From assembly GCA_036560145.1 (NCBI GenBank), contig DATBRV010000123.1, forward strand, positions 45,405 through 109,404: DNA of 64,000 nt, given 5' to 3'. The notes beneath the pieces were generated by a model. The model was not told the DNA's origin. It worked only from the letters and a program-made list of their open reading frames with translations, and ran no database searches. Both the position numbers and the translations under genes were made by a program. Positions 7,630 to 15,729 of the stretch are shown here, in pieces. Origin of the DNA: DATBRV01 sp036560145. Lineage in GTDB: Bacteria; Myxococcota_A; UBA9160; SMWR01. The first letter of the stretch is position 1, and the number at the start of each line of letters is the position of its first letter.

Positions 7630-9728
7630 GACGGCTGCTGGGCGCCGCCCTGGTGTTGGCGGTGCTCGCGGCGCTCGGCCTCGGCGCGGCCCTCCTGCTG
7701 TTGCCACGCCTGGTCGCGGGCGACGCCGCGCGGGCGCGCATCGAGTCGGCCGCCGAGGCCGCGCTGGGACGCGCGCTGCGCTACCAGCGGCTCGACGTCG
7801 GCCTGCTGCCTCCCTCGGTGGTGGTGGTCGAGCCGGCGATCGCGGGAGACACGCCGGAAGCCCCCCCGCTGGTGGACGCGCGGCGGATCTCGCTGCGCAT
7901 CGCGCTGCTTCCCCTGCTGGCGCGCAAGCTGCTCGTCGACGGGCTGGTCGTCGACGGCGCGACGCTGCGCCTGCGGCGGACCGCGGCGGGCCTCGAGCTG
8001 CCGGGCCTGCGCGCGCCGGAAGCAGCCGGAGCCGGGGACGCCGCGCCGGCGACGGATGCCGCGGACGAGCCGCCGCGGCTGGCGGTGCGCAGGCTCGCGC
8101 TGCGCCGCTCGACGCTGATCCTCGAGGATGCCGCGGTGGAGCCGCCCGTGACCTGGGAGCTGCGCGAGCTGCGCGCGAAGCTGCGGGGCGACTCGCTCGG
8201 CGAGCCGCTCGACGTCGATGCCTCGTTCGAGCTGGCGAGCGGCGGGCGGGTCAAGGCCGAGGGCACGGTCACGCTCGCGGGCGAGGTCGATCTCGATCTC
8301 GCGCTCGAGGAGGTCGCGCTGGCGCCCGTCGCCTCCTACCTCGAGGGCGGCGCGAGCGTCGCCGGCCTGGTGAGCGGCAGCCTCGAGCTGGAGGGTCCGC
8401 TGCGGAGCCCGAGCCGGGTCGTCGCCAAGCTCGCGTTTCGCGACGCCGACCTGCGCCTCGATGAGATCGCGCTGCGCGGCCCGCTGCGCCTGGAAGCCGA
8501 CCTGACCCGAGCCTCCGGCGCGCCGAGCGGCCGCTTCGAAATCGACGCCACCGGAGCCGAGCTGGTCTATGGCGGCGCCTTCCGCAAGCCGCCCGGGACC
8601 TCGGCGACCGTCAGCGGCCGCATCGTGAGCGGGCCGGGCGGGACGCTCGGCTTCGACGATCTGAAGCTGCGGGTGCGCGATCTCGACGCCACCGCGGCGT
8701 TGCACGGCGGCCCGCGCATGCGGATCGACGTGCACGCGCCCCCCTTCGACCTGGCCGGCTGGGAAGCGCTTCTGCCCGCCCTCGCGCGCTGGCAGCTCGG
8801 CGGCCGCGTGGCGCCGGACGGGATCGCGATCGAGCAGGCGCCCCGCGAGCTCCACGGTCGCCTCGCCCTCGACGGAGTCCGCGCGACGAGTTCGCACGGC
8901 GGCGTGCTCGTGCTCCGCGGCGCGCTCGTCGGCGAAGGCGCCCGCGTGCGCGGCGAGGCGCTCGAGCTGCTGGCGGCCGACCAGCCCTTCCGGGTCGATG
9001 CGGAGCTCGCGGATCTGGACTCCCCGGCGCCGCGCTGGCAGCTGCGTTTCGAAGGCCACGACGCCGACGTGAACCGGCTGCTGGGCGGCTTCGGGGGAAG
9101 GCGCGATGCGCTGCACGGCCGGCTCGCCATCTCCGGCGATCTCGGCCTCCCGATCGACACCGGCGGAGATCCGCTCACGGCCCTCAGCGGCCGTGTGCGT
9201 CTCGAGATCCGGGATGGCCGGACGAAGGGGAGGTCGGTGCTCAAGACCAGCCTCGACGCGCTGACCGCGGTGGCGCGCCCGCTGCATCTGCTCAGCCGGG
9301 GATTCGAGACCCGCAGCGGCGGGGGGGACGGCGATCATTTCGAGTCGATCACCGGGAGCTTCGAGATCGCGGACGGGATCGCCCGCACCGACGATCTGCG
9401 CATCGTCGAGCGCGAGCACAGCATCGATTTGAGCGGGACGTTGCGCTTCTCCGATCTCGCGCTCGACATGCGCGGGAATCTCTCCTTCGTCCGCGACGAC
9501 GGCGGCGGGCCCGGCAGCGAGCGCCCGGGGATCCCCGTCGCGCGCGTGCGGGGAACCCTGGGAAACCCCGACGTCGAGGTCACCGCGGAAGCGGCACGCA
9601 GCTTCGCGGCCGCCCTCGAGCCGAGCCGGCTCGGCAAGAAGCTCGGGCGGGCGCTCGACCCGGAAACGGCCCGGGAGCTCGCGGATGGGCTCGGCGGCCT
9701 GCTCCAGAAGGCCGTTCCGAAGCGCTGA
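7626..9728 (+). CDS. AsmA-family protein
   Basis: A 700-residue protein with one N-terminal membrane anchor (RRLLGAALVLAVLAALGLGAALL-type segment) and a long periplasmic part of beta-rich repeats. AsmA-like proteins form bridge-like grooves linked to phospholipid movement and outer-membrane assembly. Typical features are ARIESAAEAALGRALRYQRLDV early on, RRISLRIALLPLLARKLLVDGLVVDGATLRL, and the C-terminal AsmA-type TLGNPDVEVT. The GTG start overlaps the gatB stop by GTGA. An asmA-like gene coupled to gatCAB is not a functional partner I recognise; it may simply share the transcript. A strong hairpin 4 nt after the stop ends the operon. Confidence 0.82.
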   Translation: MRRLLGAALVLAVLAALGLGAALLLLPRLVAGDAARARIESAAEAALGRALRYQRLDVGLLPPSVVVVEPAIAGDTPEAPPLVDARRISLRIALLPLLARKLLVDGLVVDGATLRLRRTAAGLELPGLRAPEAAGAGDAAPATDAADEPPRLAVRRLALRRSTLILEDAAVEPPVTWELRELRAKLRGDSLGEPLDVDASFELASGGRVKAEGTVTLAGEVDLDLALEEVALAPVASYLEGGASVAGLVSGSLELEGPLRSPSRVVAKLAFRDADLRLDEIALRGPLRLEADLTRASGAPSGRFEIDATGAELVYGGAFRKPPGTSATVSGRIVSGPGGTLGFDDLKLRVRDLDATAALHGGPRMRIDVHAPPFDLAGWEALLPALARWQLGGRVAPDGIAIEQAPRELHGRLALDGVRATSSHGGVLVLRGALVGEGARVRGEALELLAADQPFRVDAELADLDSPAPRWQLRFEGHDADVNRLLGGFGGRRDALHGRLAISGDLGLPIDTGGDPLTALSGRVRLEIRDGRTKGRSVLKTSLDALTAVARPLHLLSRGFETRSGGGDGDHFESITGSFEIADGIARTDDLRIVEREHSIDLSGTLRFSDLALDMRGNLSFVRDDGGGPGSERPGIPVARVRGTLGNPDVEVTAEAARSFAAALEPSRLGKKLGRALDPETARELADGLGGLLQKAVPKR

Positions 9729-9731
9729 TCG

Positions 9732-9760
9732 CAGCCCGGAGCCCGAGGCTCCCCGGGCTG
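9732..9760 (+). terminator. hairpin after the gatCAB-asmA operon
   Basis: CAGCCCGGAGCC pairs with GGCTCC and GGGCTG across a CC bulge, with a 3-nt CGA loop: a 12-bp stem starting 4 nt after the stop codon. No T-run follows, so it would need Rho or act as an RNA 3' end. Confidence 0.55.
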
Positions 9761-9854
9761 GTGACCGGGCGCACGGACCCTCCCCGAATCCCGTGTTGAA
9801 TTCCCTTCAAGTTGATCCCTTCGGGTGGACGATAAACCGGTCTCGAGGGGCGAG

Positions 9855-11822
9855 ATGGGCGGATCCATCCTCTGCGTCGACAACGATCGGAATCTCTGCC
9901 AGATCCTGGCCAAAGCCTTGCGGGGCGAGGGCTATCGGGTGACGACGGCGTTCGACGGCGACCTCGCGCTCGAGGCGATCCGCGTCACCCCCCCGGATCT
10001 CGTGCTGCTCGATCTGATGCTTCCCAAGCGCGATGGCTTCGCCGTGCTCGAGGCGCTCCGCGCGCTGCCGGCCCCCGTGTGCCAGCTGCCCGTCGTGCTG
10101 ATCTCGGGCTGCTCGCCGACACCGGAGTACAAGCGCCGGGCCGAGTCGCTGCGGGCGGTCGGGCTGCTCCGCAAGCCCGTCTCGCTCGAGATGCTGCTCT
10201 CGGTGGTGGCGCGTGAGCTGGGTCGGCCTCGCGAGCTGACGCCCCGGCGCGCTGCCAAGAGCCCGCCGGCGGACGCGGAATCTGAACTCAGCGGCTCTTT
10301 CGAGCAGCTGTCGTTCCCGGCGCTGATCCACCACCTCCACGGGCTGCGCGCCACCGGCGTTCTGCACGTGAGCTACGAGCGCAAGCGCAAGTGGGTGCGC
10401 CTGAACGACGGCTACCCGATCGCGGTCCGCTCGAATCTCGTGGGCGAGTGTCTCGGCAACTTCCTGGTGCGCGCCGGACGGATCACCGCATCGGATCTGG
10501 CCGAGTCGCGCACACGCATGAAGCCGGGAAAGCTCCAGGGCGAGATCCTGGTCGCCATGGACCTGCTCTCGGAGGAGGAGATCGCGACCGCGCTGCGCAG
10601 CCAGGCGGACGAGAAGCTGTTCGAGATCTTCACCTGGCCGACGGGCGCCTTCCGGTTCGAGGCCGGCGGCAACCTGCAGCGGGCGAACGATCTCGCCGTG
10701 GATCGCAGCCCGGCGAACCTGATCCTGGAGGGCGTGCGCACGCGCCTGCCGCTCGAGCGCATCGATGCCAGCTTCGCGGCGAACTCGCACTGCCTGCTCG
10801 GATTGGCGGAGAGCCCCTTCTACCGCTTCCAGGAGGTGGATCTCGACGCGGCGCAGCAGAAGCTGGTGCGCAACCTCGAGAAGCCGCGCCGACTGGTCGA
10901 GTTCATCGGCGCCGACGAGGGCATCCGGCGGACCCTGTACGCGCTGATCGCGGCGGGCATGCTGGAGCTGCGCGGGGAGGCCTCCGACGCGCCGCCGGCC
11001 GCGGCGCGCAGCGCCGGCAAGGCCGCCAAGACGCCCCGACCGGCGCCCCGGCGGGAGAAGCCGACGCCGCTGCGGGAGGTCGTGCGCTCGGCGCACGACG
11101 ACGCGAAGCCGGCGGAGCTGACGCAGCTCGCGCAGCAGTTCCGCGGACAAGGCCCCTTCCAGATCCTGGGGATTGCGGAGAACGCGAGCGCGGAAGAGAT
11201 CCAGACCGCCTACGGCAGGCTCTGCGAGCGCACGCATCCGGACCGCGTGAGCCACGCGGGCGAGGCGGTGAAGGCGCTCGCGGCCGAGGTCTTCGCGATC
11301 GTTGCGAACGCCTACGAGACGGTGACGGATCCCCGGCGCCGCCAGGAGTACGTGCTCGGCCAGCGCAAGGCCGACCGCGAAGCCGCAGAGCTGGCCGAAG
11401 GCCGGCGCGCCCTCGACGCCGAGATCCAGTTCCAGCAGGGCGACGCGGCCATGCGCGCGCGCGACTACTCCACCGCGCTGCGCTGCTTCGGTCGCGCGCT
11501 CGAGCTCTACCCCGAAGAGGGCGAGTACCACGCGCATTACGGCTGGGTGCTGCACCTCAGCCATCCGAACGACACGGCGATGGCCTCCGAGGCGATGGAG
11601 CACGTGCAGCGCGCGCTCAAGCTGGCGCCGGATCGCGAGAAGCCCTACCTGTTCATGGGTCGCCTGTGCAAGGCGATCGGCCGCGCCGACGCGGCGGAGA
11701 AGATGTTCGCGCGCGCGCTGAAGATCCAACCGGATTGCCTCGATGCGCTGCGCGAGCTCCGCCTGATCAACATGCGGCGTGAGAAGGGAAAGAGCCTCAT
11801 CGGGCGTCTGCTCCGCCGGTGA
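9855..11822 (+). CDS. response regulator fused to DUF4388, DnaJ domain and TPRs
   Basis: A multidomain signalling protein of about 655 residues. In order: a receiver domain with the acidic pair in CVDNDR, phosphoacceptor Asp in LLDLMLP and the conserved Lys in LLRKPVS; a DUF4388/PATAN-like module (SGSFEQLSFPALIHHLHGLRATGVLHV), common in gliding and twitching bacteria; a basic Ala-rich linker; a J-domain with an intact HPDRV motif, so it should stimulate a DnaK; and C-terminal TPRs (DYSTALRCFGRALELYPEEGEYHAHYGW and two more). ATG 9855 is preceded by GGGGCG; a GTG at 9825 in the same frame is possible. ilvE follows after 21 bp. The function is probably polarity or motility signalling, by family association only. 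Confidence 0.85.
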   Translation: MGGSILCVDNDRNLCQILAKALRGEGYRVTTAFDGDLALEAIRVTPPDLVLLDLMLPKRDGFAVLEALRALPAPVCQLPVVLISGCSPTPEYKRRAESLRAVGLLRKPVSLEMLLSVVARELGRPRELTPRRAAKSPPADAESELSGSFEQLSFPALIHHLHGLRATGVLHVSYERKRKWVRLNDGYPIAVRSNLVGECLGNFLVRAGRITASDLAESRTRMKPGKLQGEILVAMDLLSEEEIATALRSQADEKLFEIFTWPTGAFRFEAGGNLQRANDLAVDRSPANLILEGVRTRLPLERIDASFAANSHCLLGLAESPFYRFQEVDLDAAQQKLVRNLEKPRRLVEFIGADEGIRRTLYALIAAGMLELRGEASDAPPAAARSAGKAAKTPRPAPRREKPTPLREVVRSAHDDAKPAELTQLAQQFRGQGPFQILGIAENASAEEIQTAYGRLCERTHPDRVSHAGEAVKALAAEVFAIVANAYETVTDPRRRQEYVLGQRKADREAAELAEGRRALDAEIQFQQGDAAMRARDYSTALRCFGRALELYPEEGEYHAHYGWVLHLSHPNDTAMASEAMEHVQRALKLAPDREKPYLFMGRLCKAIGRADAAEKMFARALKIQPDCLDALRELRLINMRREKGKSLIGRLLRR

Positions 11823-11843
11823 CGGCCGGAGGAGGCGGGGTCG

Positions 11844-12767
11844 ATGGGAGTTCGGGTCCAGGGCGAGCAAATCTGGCTGGACGGCGCCTTCGTGCCCTGG
11901 GCGGACGCCAGGGTCCACGTCCTCACCCACACCCTCCACTACGGCCTCGGCGTCTTCGAGGGCATCCGCTGTTATCGCACCGCCGACGGGCGCTCCGCGG
12001 TGTTCCGCATGGGCGATCACGTCCGCCGGCTCTTCGATTCGGCGCGCATCAACCTGCTCGAGATCCGCCACACGCCCCAGCAGATCGAGGAGGCGATCCT
12101 CGAATCGCTGCGCCTCAACCACCTTCCCGAGGGCTATGTCCGCCCGATCGCGTTCCTGGGCGACGGCGAGATGGGGCTCAACCCGGGCGGCAATCCGGTG
12201 CGCACGGCGGTGATCGCGTGGGCCTGGGGCAAGTACCTGGGCGAGGAGTCGATGGAGCGCGGGATCCGCGCCAAGGTCTCGAGCTTCTGCCGCCATCACG
12301 TCAACGCCAAGATGACCAAGGGCAAGACCTGCGGGGACTACGTGAACTCGATCCTCGCCAAGCGCGAAGCGCTGCTCGACGGCTACGACGAGGCGGTGAT
12401 GCTCGACACGCAGGGGTGTGTCGCCGAAGCGAGCGGCGAGAACATCTTCGTGGTGCGCGACGGCGTGCTGCGCACGCCGCCCCTGCACAGCGTGCTGGAC
12501 GGCATCACCCGCGCGACGGTGATCGAGCTGGCGAAGGACGCGGGCCTGCCCTTCGAGGAGCGGACCATCACCCGCGACGAGCTCTACGTCGCCGACGAGA
12601 TCTTCCTGACCGGCACCGCCGCCGAGGTGACGCCGATCCGGGAGGTGGATCGCCGCCCGATCGGCGCTGGCCGGCGCGGGCCGCTGACCCAGCGGCTACA
12701 GCGGAGCTACTTCGACGTGGTGGCCGGCCGGGAGCGCAAGTACGAGCGCTGGCTCACGTTTCTGTAG
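11844..12767 (+). CDS. ilvE: branched-chain amino acid aminotransferase
   Basis: A class-IV PLP aminotransferase (307 residues) that interconverts Leu, Ile and Val with their 2-oxo acids. It shows THTLHYGLGVFEGIRCY, Arg/Tyr substrate-site segments, the PLP Lys161 in GKTCGDYVNSILAKREAL and VAEASGENIFVVRDG. Length and register match E. coli IlvE closely. A strong GGAGGAGG ribosome site precedes the ATG, in contrast with the leaderless genes nearby, which fits a place inside the transcript that starts with the regulator 21 bp upstream. Confidence 0.95.
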   Translation: MGVRVQGEQIWLDGAFVPWADARVHVLTHTLHYGLGVFEGIRCYRTADGRSAVFRMGDHVRRLFDSARINLLEIRHTPQQIEEAILESLRLNHLPEGYVRPIAFLGDGEMGLNPGGNPVRTAVIAWAWGKYLGEESMERGIRAKVSSFCRHHVNAKMTKGKTCGDYVNSILAKREALLDGYDEAVMLDTQGCVAEASGENIFVVRDGVLRTPPLHSVLDGITRATVIELAKDAGLPFEERTITRDELYVADEIFLTGTAAEVTPIREVDRRPIGAGRRGPLTQRLQRSYFDVVAGRERKYERWLTFL

Positions 12768-12792
12768 ATCCCGGCCGGCTCGAAAATCGCTC

Positions 12793-12821
12793 TTGGCATT
12801 TGTATCACATCGTAATACAAT
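12793..12821 (+). promoter_or_regulatory. promoter with operator palindrome in its spacer, ribbon-helix-helix gene
   Basis: TTGGCA (12793-12798), a 17-nt spacer and TACAAT (12816-12821) make a near-consensus promoter. A palindrome, TTGTATCAC and GTAATACAA around ATC (12800-12820, 8 of 9 pairs), fills the spacer and overlaps the -10. A protein bound there would block RNA polymerase, so autoregulation by the adjacent DNA-binding protein is likely. Confidence 0.75.
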
Positions 12822-12829
12822 GCGTCCCG

Positions 12830-13255
12830 ATGACGGACGCCGAGCCCCGACGCGAGCGCAAGGAGCGGGTCCTCCACACCCGCATCTCCCAGCAGCTGGC
12901 GGAGGACATCGGCCGCATGGCCGAGGATCTGCGCGTGCCGGTCTCGAACCTGGTGCGCAACGTGCTCGAGGAGGTCTTCAGCGTCGTCGAGACGGTCACC
13001 GACAACGTCGGCGAGCTGATCGAGGACGTGATGGACGAGGCGGGGCGCGCGCGCCGGCGCGGCGCGCGGGCGCCGCGCGAAGACGCTCCCGAGGTGCTCG
13101 GCTGGCAGGAGCTGATCCTCGCGCGCGAGGGCAGCTGCTCTGATTGCGCGGCGCCGCTCGCGCGCGGAGCGCGCGCCTACCTCGGCGTCACCGCGTCGGG
13201 AGCCAGCTCGCAGACGCTCTGCGCGGACTGTCTGGACGCGCGGCGACGGCCCTAG
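12830..13255 (+). CDS. ribbon-helix-helix-like regulator with C-terminal zinc ribbon
   Basis: A 141-residue protein. The N-terminal third (VLHTRISQQLAEDIGRMAEDLRVPVSNLVRNVLEEVF) looks like a ribbon-helix-helix DNA-binding domain: a short strand, then two helices joined by a turn. The middle is helical (VVETVTDNVGELIEDVMDEA). The end holds two Cys pairs, CSDC and CADC, about 40 residues apart, a probable zinc ribbon. The ATG at 12830 is only 8 nt after the -10, with no Shine-Dalgarno site, so the mRNA is probably leaderless. The palindrome in its own promoter suggests autorepression. I do not know a named family with this exact architecture. Confidence 0.72.
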   Translation: MTDAEPRRERKERVLHTRISQQLAEDIGRMAEDLRVPVSNLVRNVLEEVFSVVETVTDNVGELIEDVMDEAGRARRRGARAPREDAPEVLGWQELILAREGSCSDCAAPLARGARAYLGVTASGASSQTLCADCLDARRRP

Positions 13256-13260
13256 CCTGG

Positions 13261-13320
13261 GGCCGGCCTGAATGAACTCCGCTCGCCTGCGGCCGGCCTG
13301 AATGAACTCCGCTCGCCTGC
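13261..13320 (+). repeat. perfect 30-bp tandem duplication inside the core of a dispersed repeat
   Basis: 13261-13290 and 13291-13320 are identical 30-mers (GGCCGGCCTG, AATGAACTCC, GCTCGCCTGC). Each carries the first half of the dispersed intergenic repeat core (TGAACTCCGCTCGCCTGC). Confidence 0.9.
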
Positions 13321-13345
13321 GGCTCGCTGCGCGCTTCGCTTGCGC
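13301..13345 (+). repeat. dispersed core+hairpin repeat, copy A
   Basis: The core TGAACTCCGCTCGCCTGCGG continues as CTCGCTGC, then a variable hairpin GCGCGC / GCGCGC around TTCGCTT. It overlaps the proposed TTG start of the next gene. Confidence 0.7.
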
Positions 13346-14335
13346 GCGCTTCGCTTGCTGAGCGAGCTCCAGACCCCCGCGCTGCTCGTCGACGCCGCGG
13401 CGCTCGATCACAACCTGCGCACGATGTCCGCCGCGCTGCCCGGCGCGCGGCTGCGTCCCCACGTGAAGGCGCACAAGTGCACCGCGATCGCGCGCCGGCA
13501 GGCCGCTCTCGGACACCGGGGCTTCACCTGCGCGACGATCCGCGAGATGGAGGGGCTGGCCGCGGCCGGGCTCGGCGAAGACCTGCTGCTCGCGAACGAA
13601 GTGCTCGACGCGCGCCGCCTGGGCGCGCTCCGCGCGCGGGTCACCGTCGCCGTCGATTCGCCGGAGACGATCTACGCGGCGGCGGCCGGCGGGGTGCGCG
13701 AGGTGCTGATCGACGTCAACGTCGGCCTTCCGCGCTGCGGGTGCGCGCCGGCCGACGCGGGCAGGCTCGCCGCGCTCGCGCGCCGGCAGGGCCTCGAGGT
13801 GCGCGGCGTGATGGGCTACGAGGGCCACGCGATGCTGGTGGAGGACACCGCGAAGCGCACCCAGCTCGTGTCGGATTCGATGGCGCTGCTGCGCGCGGCC
13901 CACGACGAGGTCGGCGGCGACGTCGTCTCGGCCGGCGGCACCGGCACCTTCGACCGCAACCCGGTCGCCACCGAGATCCAGGCGGGCTCCTATGCGCTGA
14001 TGGACACCGCCTACGCCAAGCTGGGGCTTCCCTTCCGCCCGGCGCTCAGCGTGCTCGCCAGCGTGGTCTCCGTGAGCGCCTCGCATGCGGTGGCCGATTG
14101 CGGGCTGAAGGCCCTCGGCATGGACCACGGGGGCCCCTCGATCGACGGCGCGAAGGTCTGGTTCTGCTCCGACGAGCACCTCACCTTCGCGCCGGAGTCA
14201 CCCGTGCGGCCCGGCGCGCGGATCCGCGTCTGGCCGGCCCACGTCGATCCGACCGTCGCCTATCACGAGCGGATGCATCTGGTGGCGGGAGACGAGGTGC
14301 TGGAGACCTGGCAAGTGGACTTGCGGGGCTGGTAG
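13340..14335 (+). CDS. D-threonine aldolase / D-serine dehydratase-like PLP enzyme
   Basis: A fold-type III PLP enzyme of about 331 residues with the alanine-racemase-like N-terminal barrel: TPALLVDAAALDHNLRTM, the PLP lysine in RPHVKAHK, and VSAGGTGTF for phosphate binding. The C-terminal half (VADCGLKALGMDHG, FCSDEHLTF, RVWPAHVDPTV) matches the D-serine dehydratase-like domain, with a metal-binding His...Cys-type site expected from the family. The start is uncertain: TTG at 13340 lies inside a repeat, and TTG 13355 gives a protein starting right at the conserved SELQTPALLVD. No ribosome site is visible. It cleaves or dehydrates a D-beta-hydroxy amino acid; the substrate is not determined by sequence. 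Confidence 0.88.
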   Translation: MRALRLLSELQTPALLVDAAALDHNLRTMSAALPGARLRPHVKAHKCTAIARRQAALGHRGFTCATIREMEGLAAAGLGEDLLLANEVLDARRLGALRARVTVAVDSPETIYAAAAGGVREVLIDVNVGLPRCGCAPADAGRLAALARRQGLEVRGVMGYEGHAMLVEDTAKRTQLVSDSMALLRAAHDEVGGDVVSAGGTGTFDRNPVATEIQAGSYALMDTAYAKLGLPFRPALSVLASVVSVSASHAVADCGLKALGMDHGGPSIDGAKVWFCSDEHLTFAPESPVRPGARIRVWPAHVDPTVAYHERMHLVAGDEVLETWQVDLRGW

Positions 14336-14378
14336 CGATCTACAGCGACGGTGCGCGGCCGCCGATGAGAGGCGGACC

Positions 14379-15719
14379 ATGTCGCAGCCGCCGGGCACGG
14401 CGCTCCTCGGGCGCCTGGCCGTCCATCTGAAGATGATCAGCCTGGAGCAGCTCGCAGAGGCGACGCGCGAGCAGTCGAAGGGCGACCCGCCCAAAAGGCT
14501 CGGCGACATCCTGACCGACAAGGGCTTCATCACCCAGAAGCAGCTCGCGAAGCTCGTGCAAGCGCAGCAGCAGGTGATCGCGAAGCAGCGCAGCCAGGCC
14601 GCGGAGAAGGCGCCGGCGTCCGCAGCCGCCCCGAGTCCCGCCCCGGCTCCTGCCGCCGCCCGCGCGTCGGGCGATGTCGAGCTGGACCGCATCCTGCGCG
14701 AAGGGATCGCCAAGGGAGCCAGCGACGTCCACTTTCACAGCGGCGTGGGCGTCCAGCTCCGCGTTTCGGGAGCGCTCGTCCCGCTGGCCGGCGCCCCGCT
14801 CGAGCCGGCGGCGGCCGAGCGCATGCTGATCTCGGCCCTTCCCGAGGCGGAAGCGAAGATCCTCGCCGAGCACTTCGAGCTCGATTTCTGCCTCGAGGTC
14901 GCGGGCGTCGGCCGTTTCCGCGGCAACCTGTATCGCCAGCAGCGGGGCCTCGACGCCGTCTTCCGCTACATCCCGGCCGAGCCGCCCAGCCTCGAGCAGC
15001 TCGGCCTGCCGTCCACGCTCGCCCGCTTCACCGGCTACCACCAGGGGCTCGTGCTCGTCACGGGCCCCAGCGGATGCGGCAAGTCTTCCACGCTGGCCGC
15101 GCTCGTGAACCTGATCAACGAGGAGCGCCGGGAGCACATCCTCACGATCGAGGATCCCGTCGAGTACGTGCACCGCTCCAAGCGCTGCCTGGTGAACCAG
15201 CGCAGCGTGCACCGGCACACGGAATCGTTCGCCCGCGCCCTGCGCGCGGCGCTGCGAGAGGATCCGGACGTGATCGTGATCGGCGAGCTGCGCGATCTCG
15301 AGACGATCTCGCTGGCGCTGACGGCCGCCGAGACGGGACACCTCGTGCTCGCGACGCTGCACACCGACAACGCGATCCGCACCATCAATCGGGTGATCGG
15401 ATCCTATCCGTCGGACGCCCAGGGTCAGGTCCGGACCATGCTGTCGGAGTCGCTCCGCGCGGTGATCTCGCAGCGGCTGATCCCGCGCGCGGACGGCAAG
15501 GGCCGCGTCGCGGCGCTCGAGACGCTGATCGTGAACAAGGCCGTCGGCAACCTGATCCGCGAGGACAAGACCTTCCAGATCCAGTCGATCCTCCAGACCG
15601 GCGCCTCGCAAGGCATGGCGCTGCTGGATGCGTCGATCCAACAGCACGTGAAATCGGGCGCAATCGCGCGCGCCGAGGCGCTCCGCTACTGCGCGGATCC
15701 CAAGAACCTGGCGGCCTGA
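14379..15719 (+). CDS. PilT-like ATPase with N-terminal extension
   Basis: A 446-residue hexameric secretion/retraction ATPase of the PilT/GspE superfamily, acting at the cytoplasmic base of type IV pili. The first ~95 residues are not in classical PilT: two helical LGDILTDKGFI-type segments as in MshE/PilB N-domains, then an Ala-Pro linker. The core shows ASDVHFHSG, Walker A GPSGCGKSS, Asp box ILTIEDPVE, Walker B VIVIGELRD, the His box LATLHTDNA, and NLIRE. An AGGCGGA site precedes the ATG. It is followed after 10 bp by a second PilT-type gene; no pilin or pilB is in the window, so the pair may drive retraction of pili encoded elsewhere. Confidence 0.9.
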   Translation: MSQPPGTALLGRLAVHLKMISLEQLAEATREQSKGDPPKRLGDILTDKGFITQKQLAKLVQAQQQVIAKQRSQAAEKAPASAAAPSPAPAPAAARASGDVELDRILREGIAKGASDVHFHSGVGVQLRVSGALVPLAGAPLEPAAAERMLISALPEAEAKILAEHFELDFCLEVAGVGRFRGNLYRQQRGLDAVFRYIPAEPPSLEQLGLPSTLARFTGYHQGLVLVTGPSGCGKSSTLAALVNLINEERREHILTIEDPVEYVHRSKRCLVNQRSVHRHTESFARALRAALREDPDVIVIGELRDLETISLALTAAETGHLVLATLHTDNAIRTINRVIGSYPSDAQGQVRTMLSESLRAVISQRLIPRADGKGRVAALETLIVNKAVGNLIREDKTFQIQSILQTGASQGMALLDASIQQHVKSGAIARAEALRYCADPKNLAA

Positions 15720-15729
15720 GAGGGACCGG

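Noticed and set aside
13261..13320. Two identical 30-mers as a minimal CRISPR array
   Set aside because: The units abut with no spacer, belong to a dispersed repeat, and no cas genes are present.
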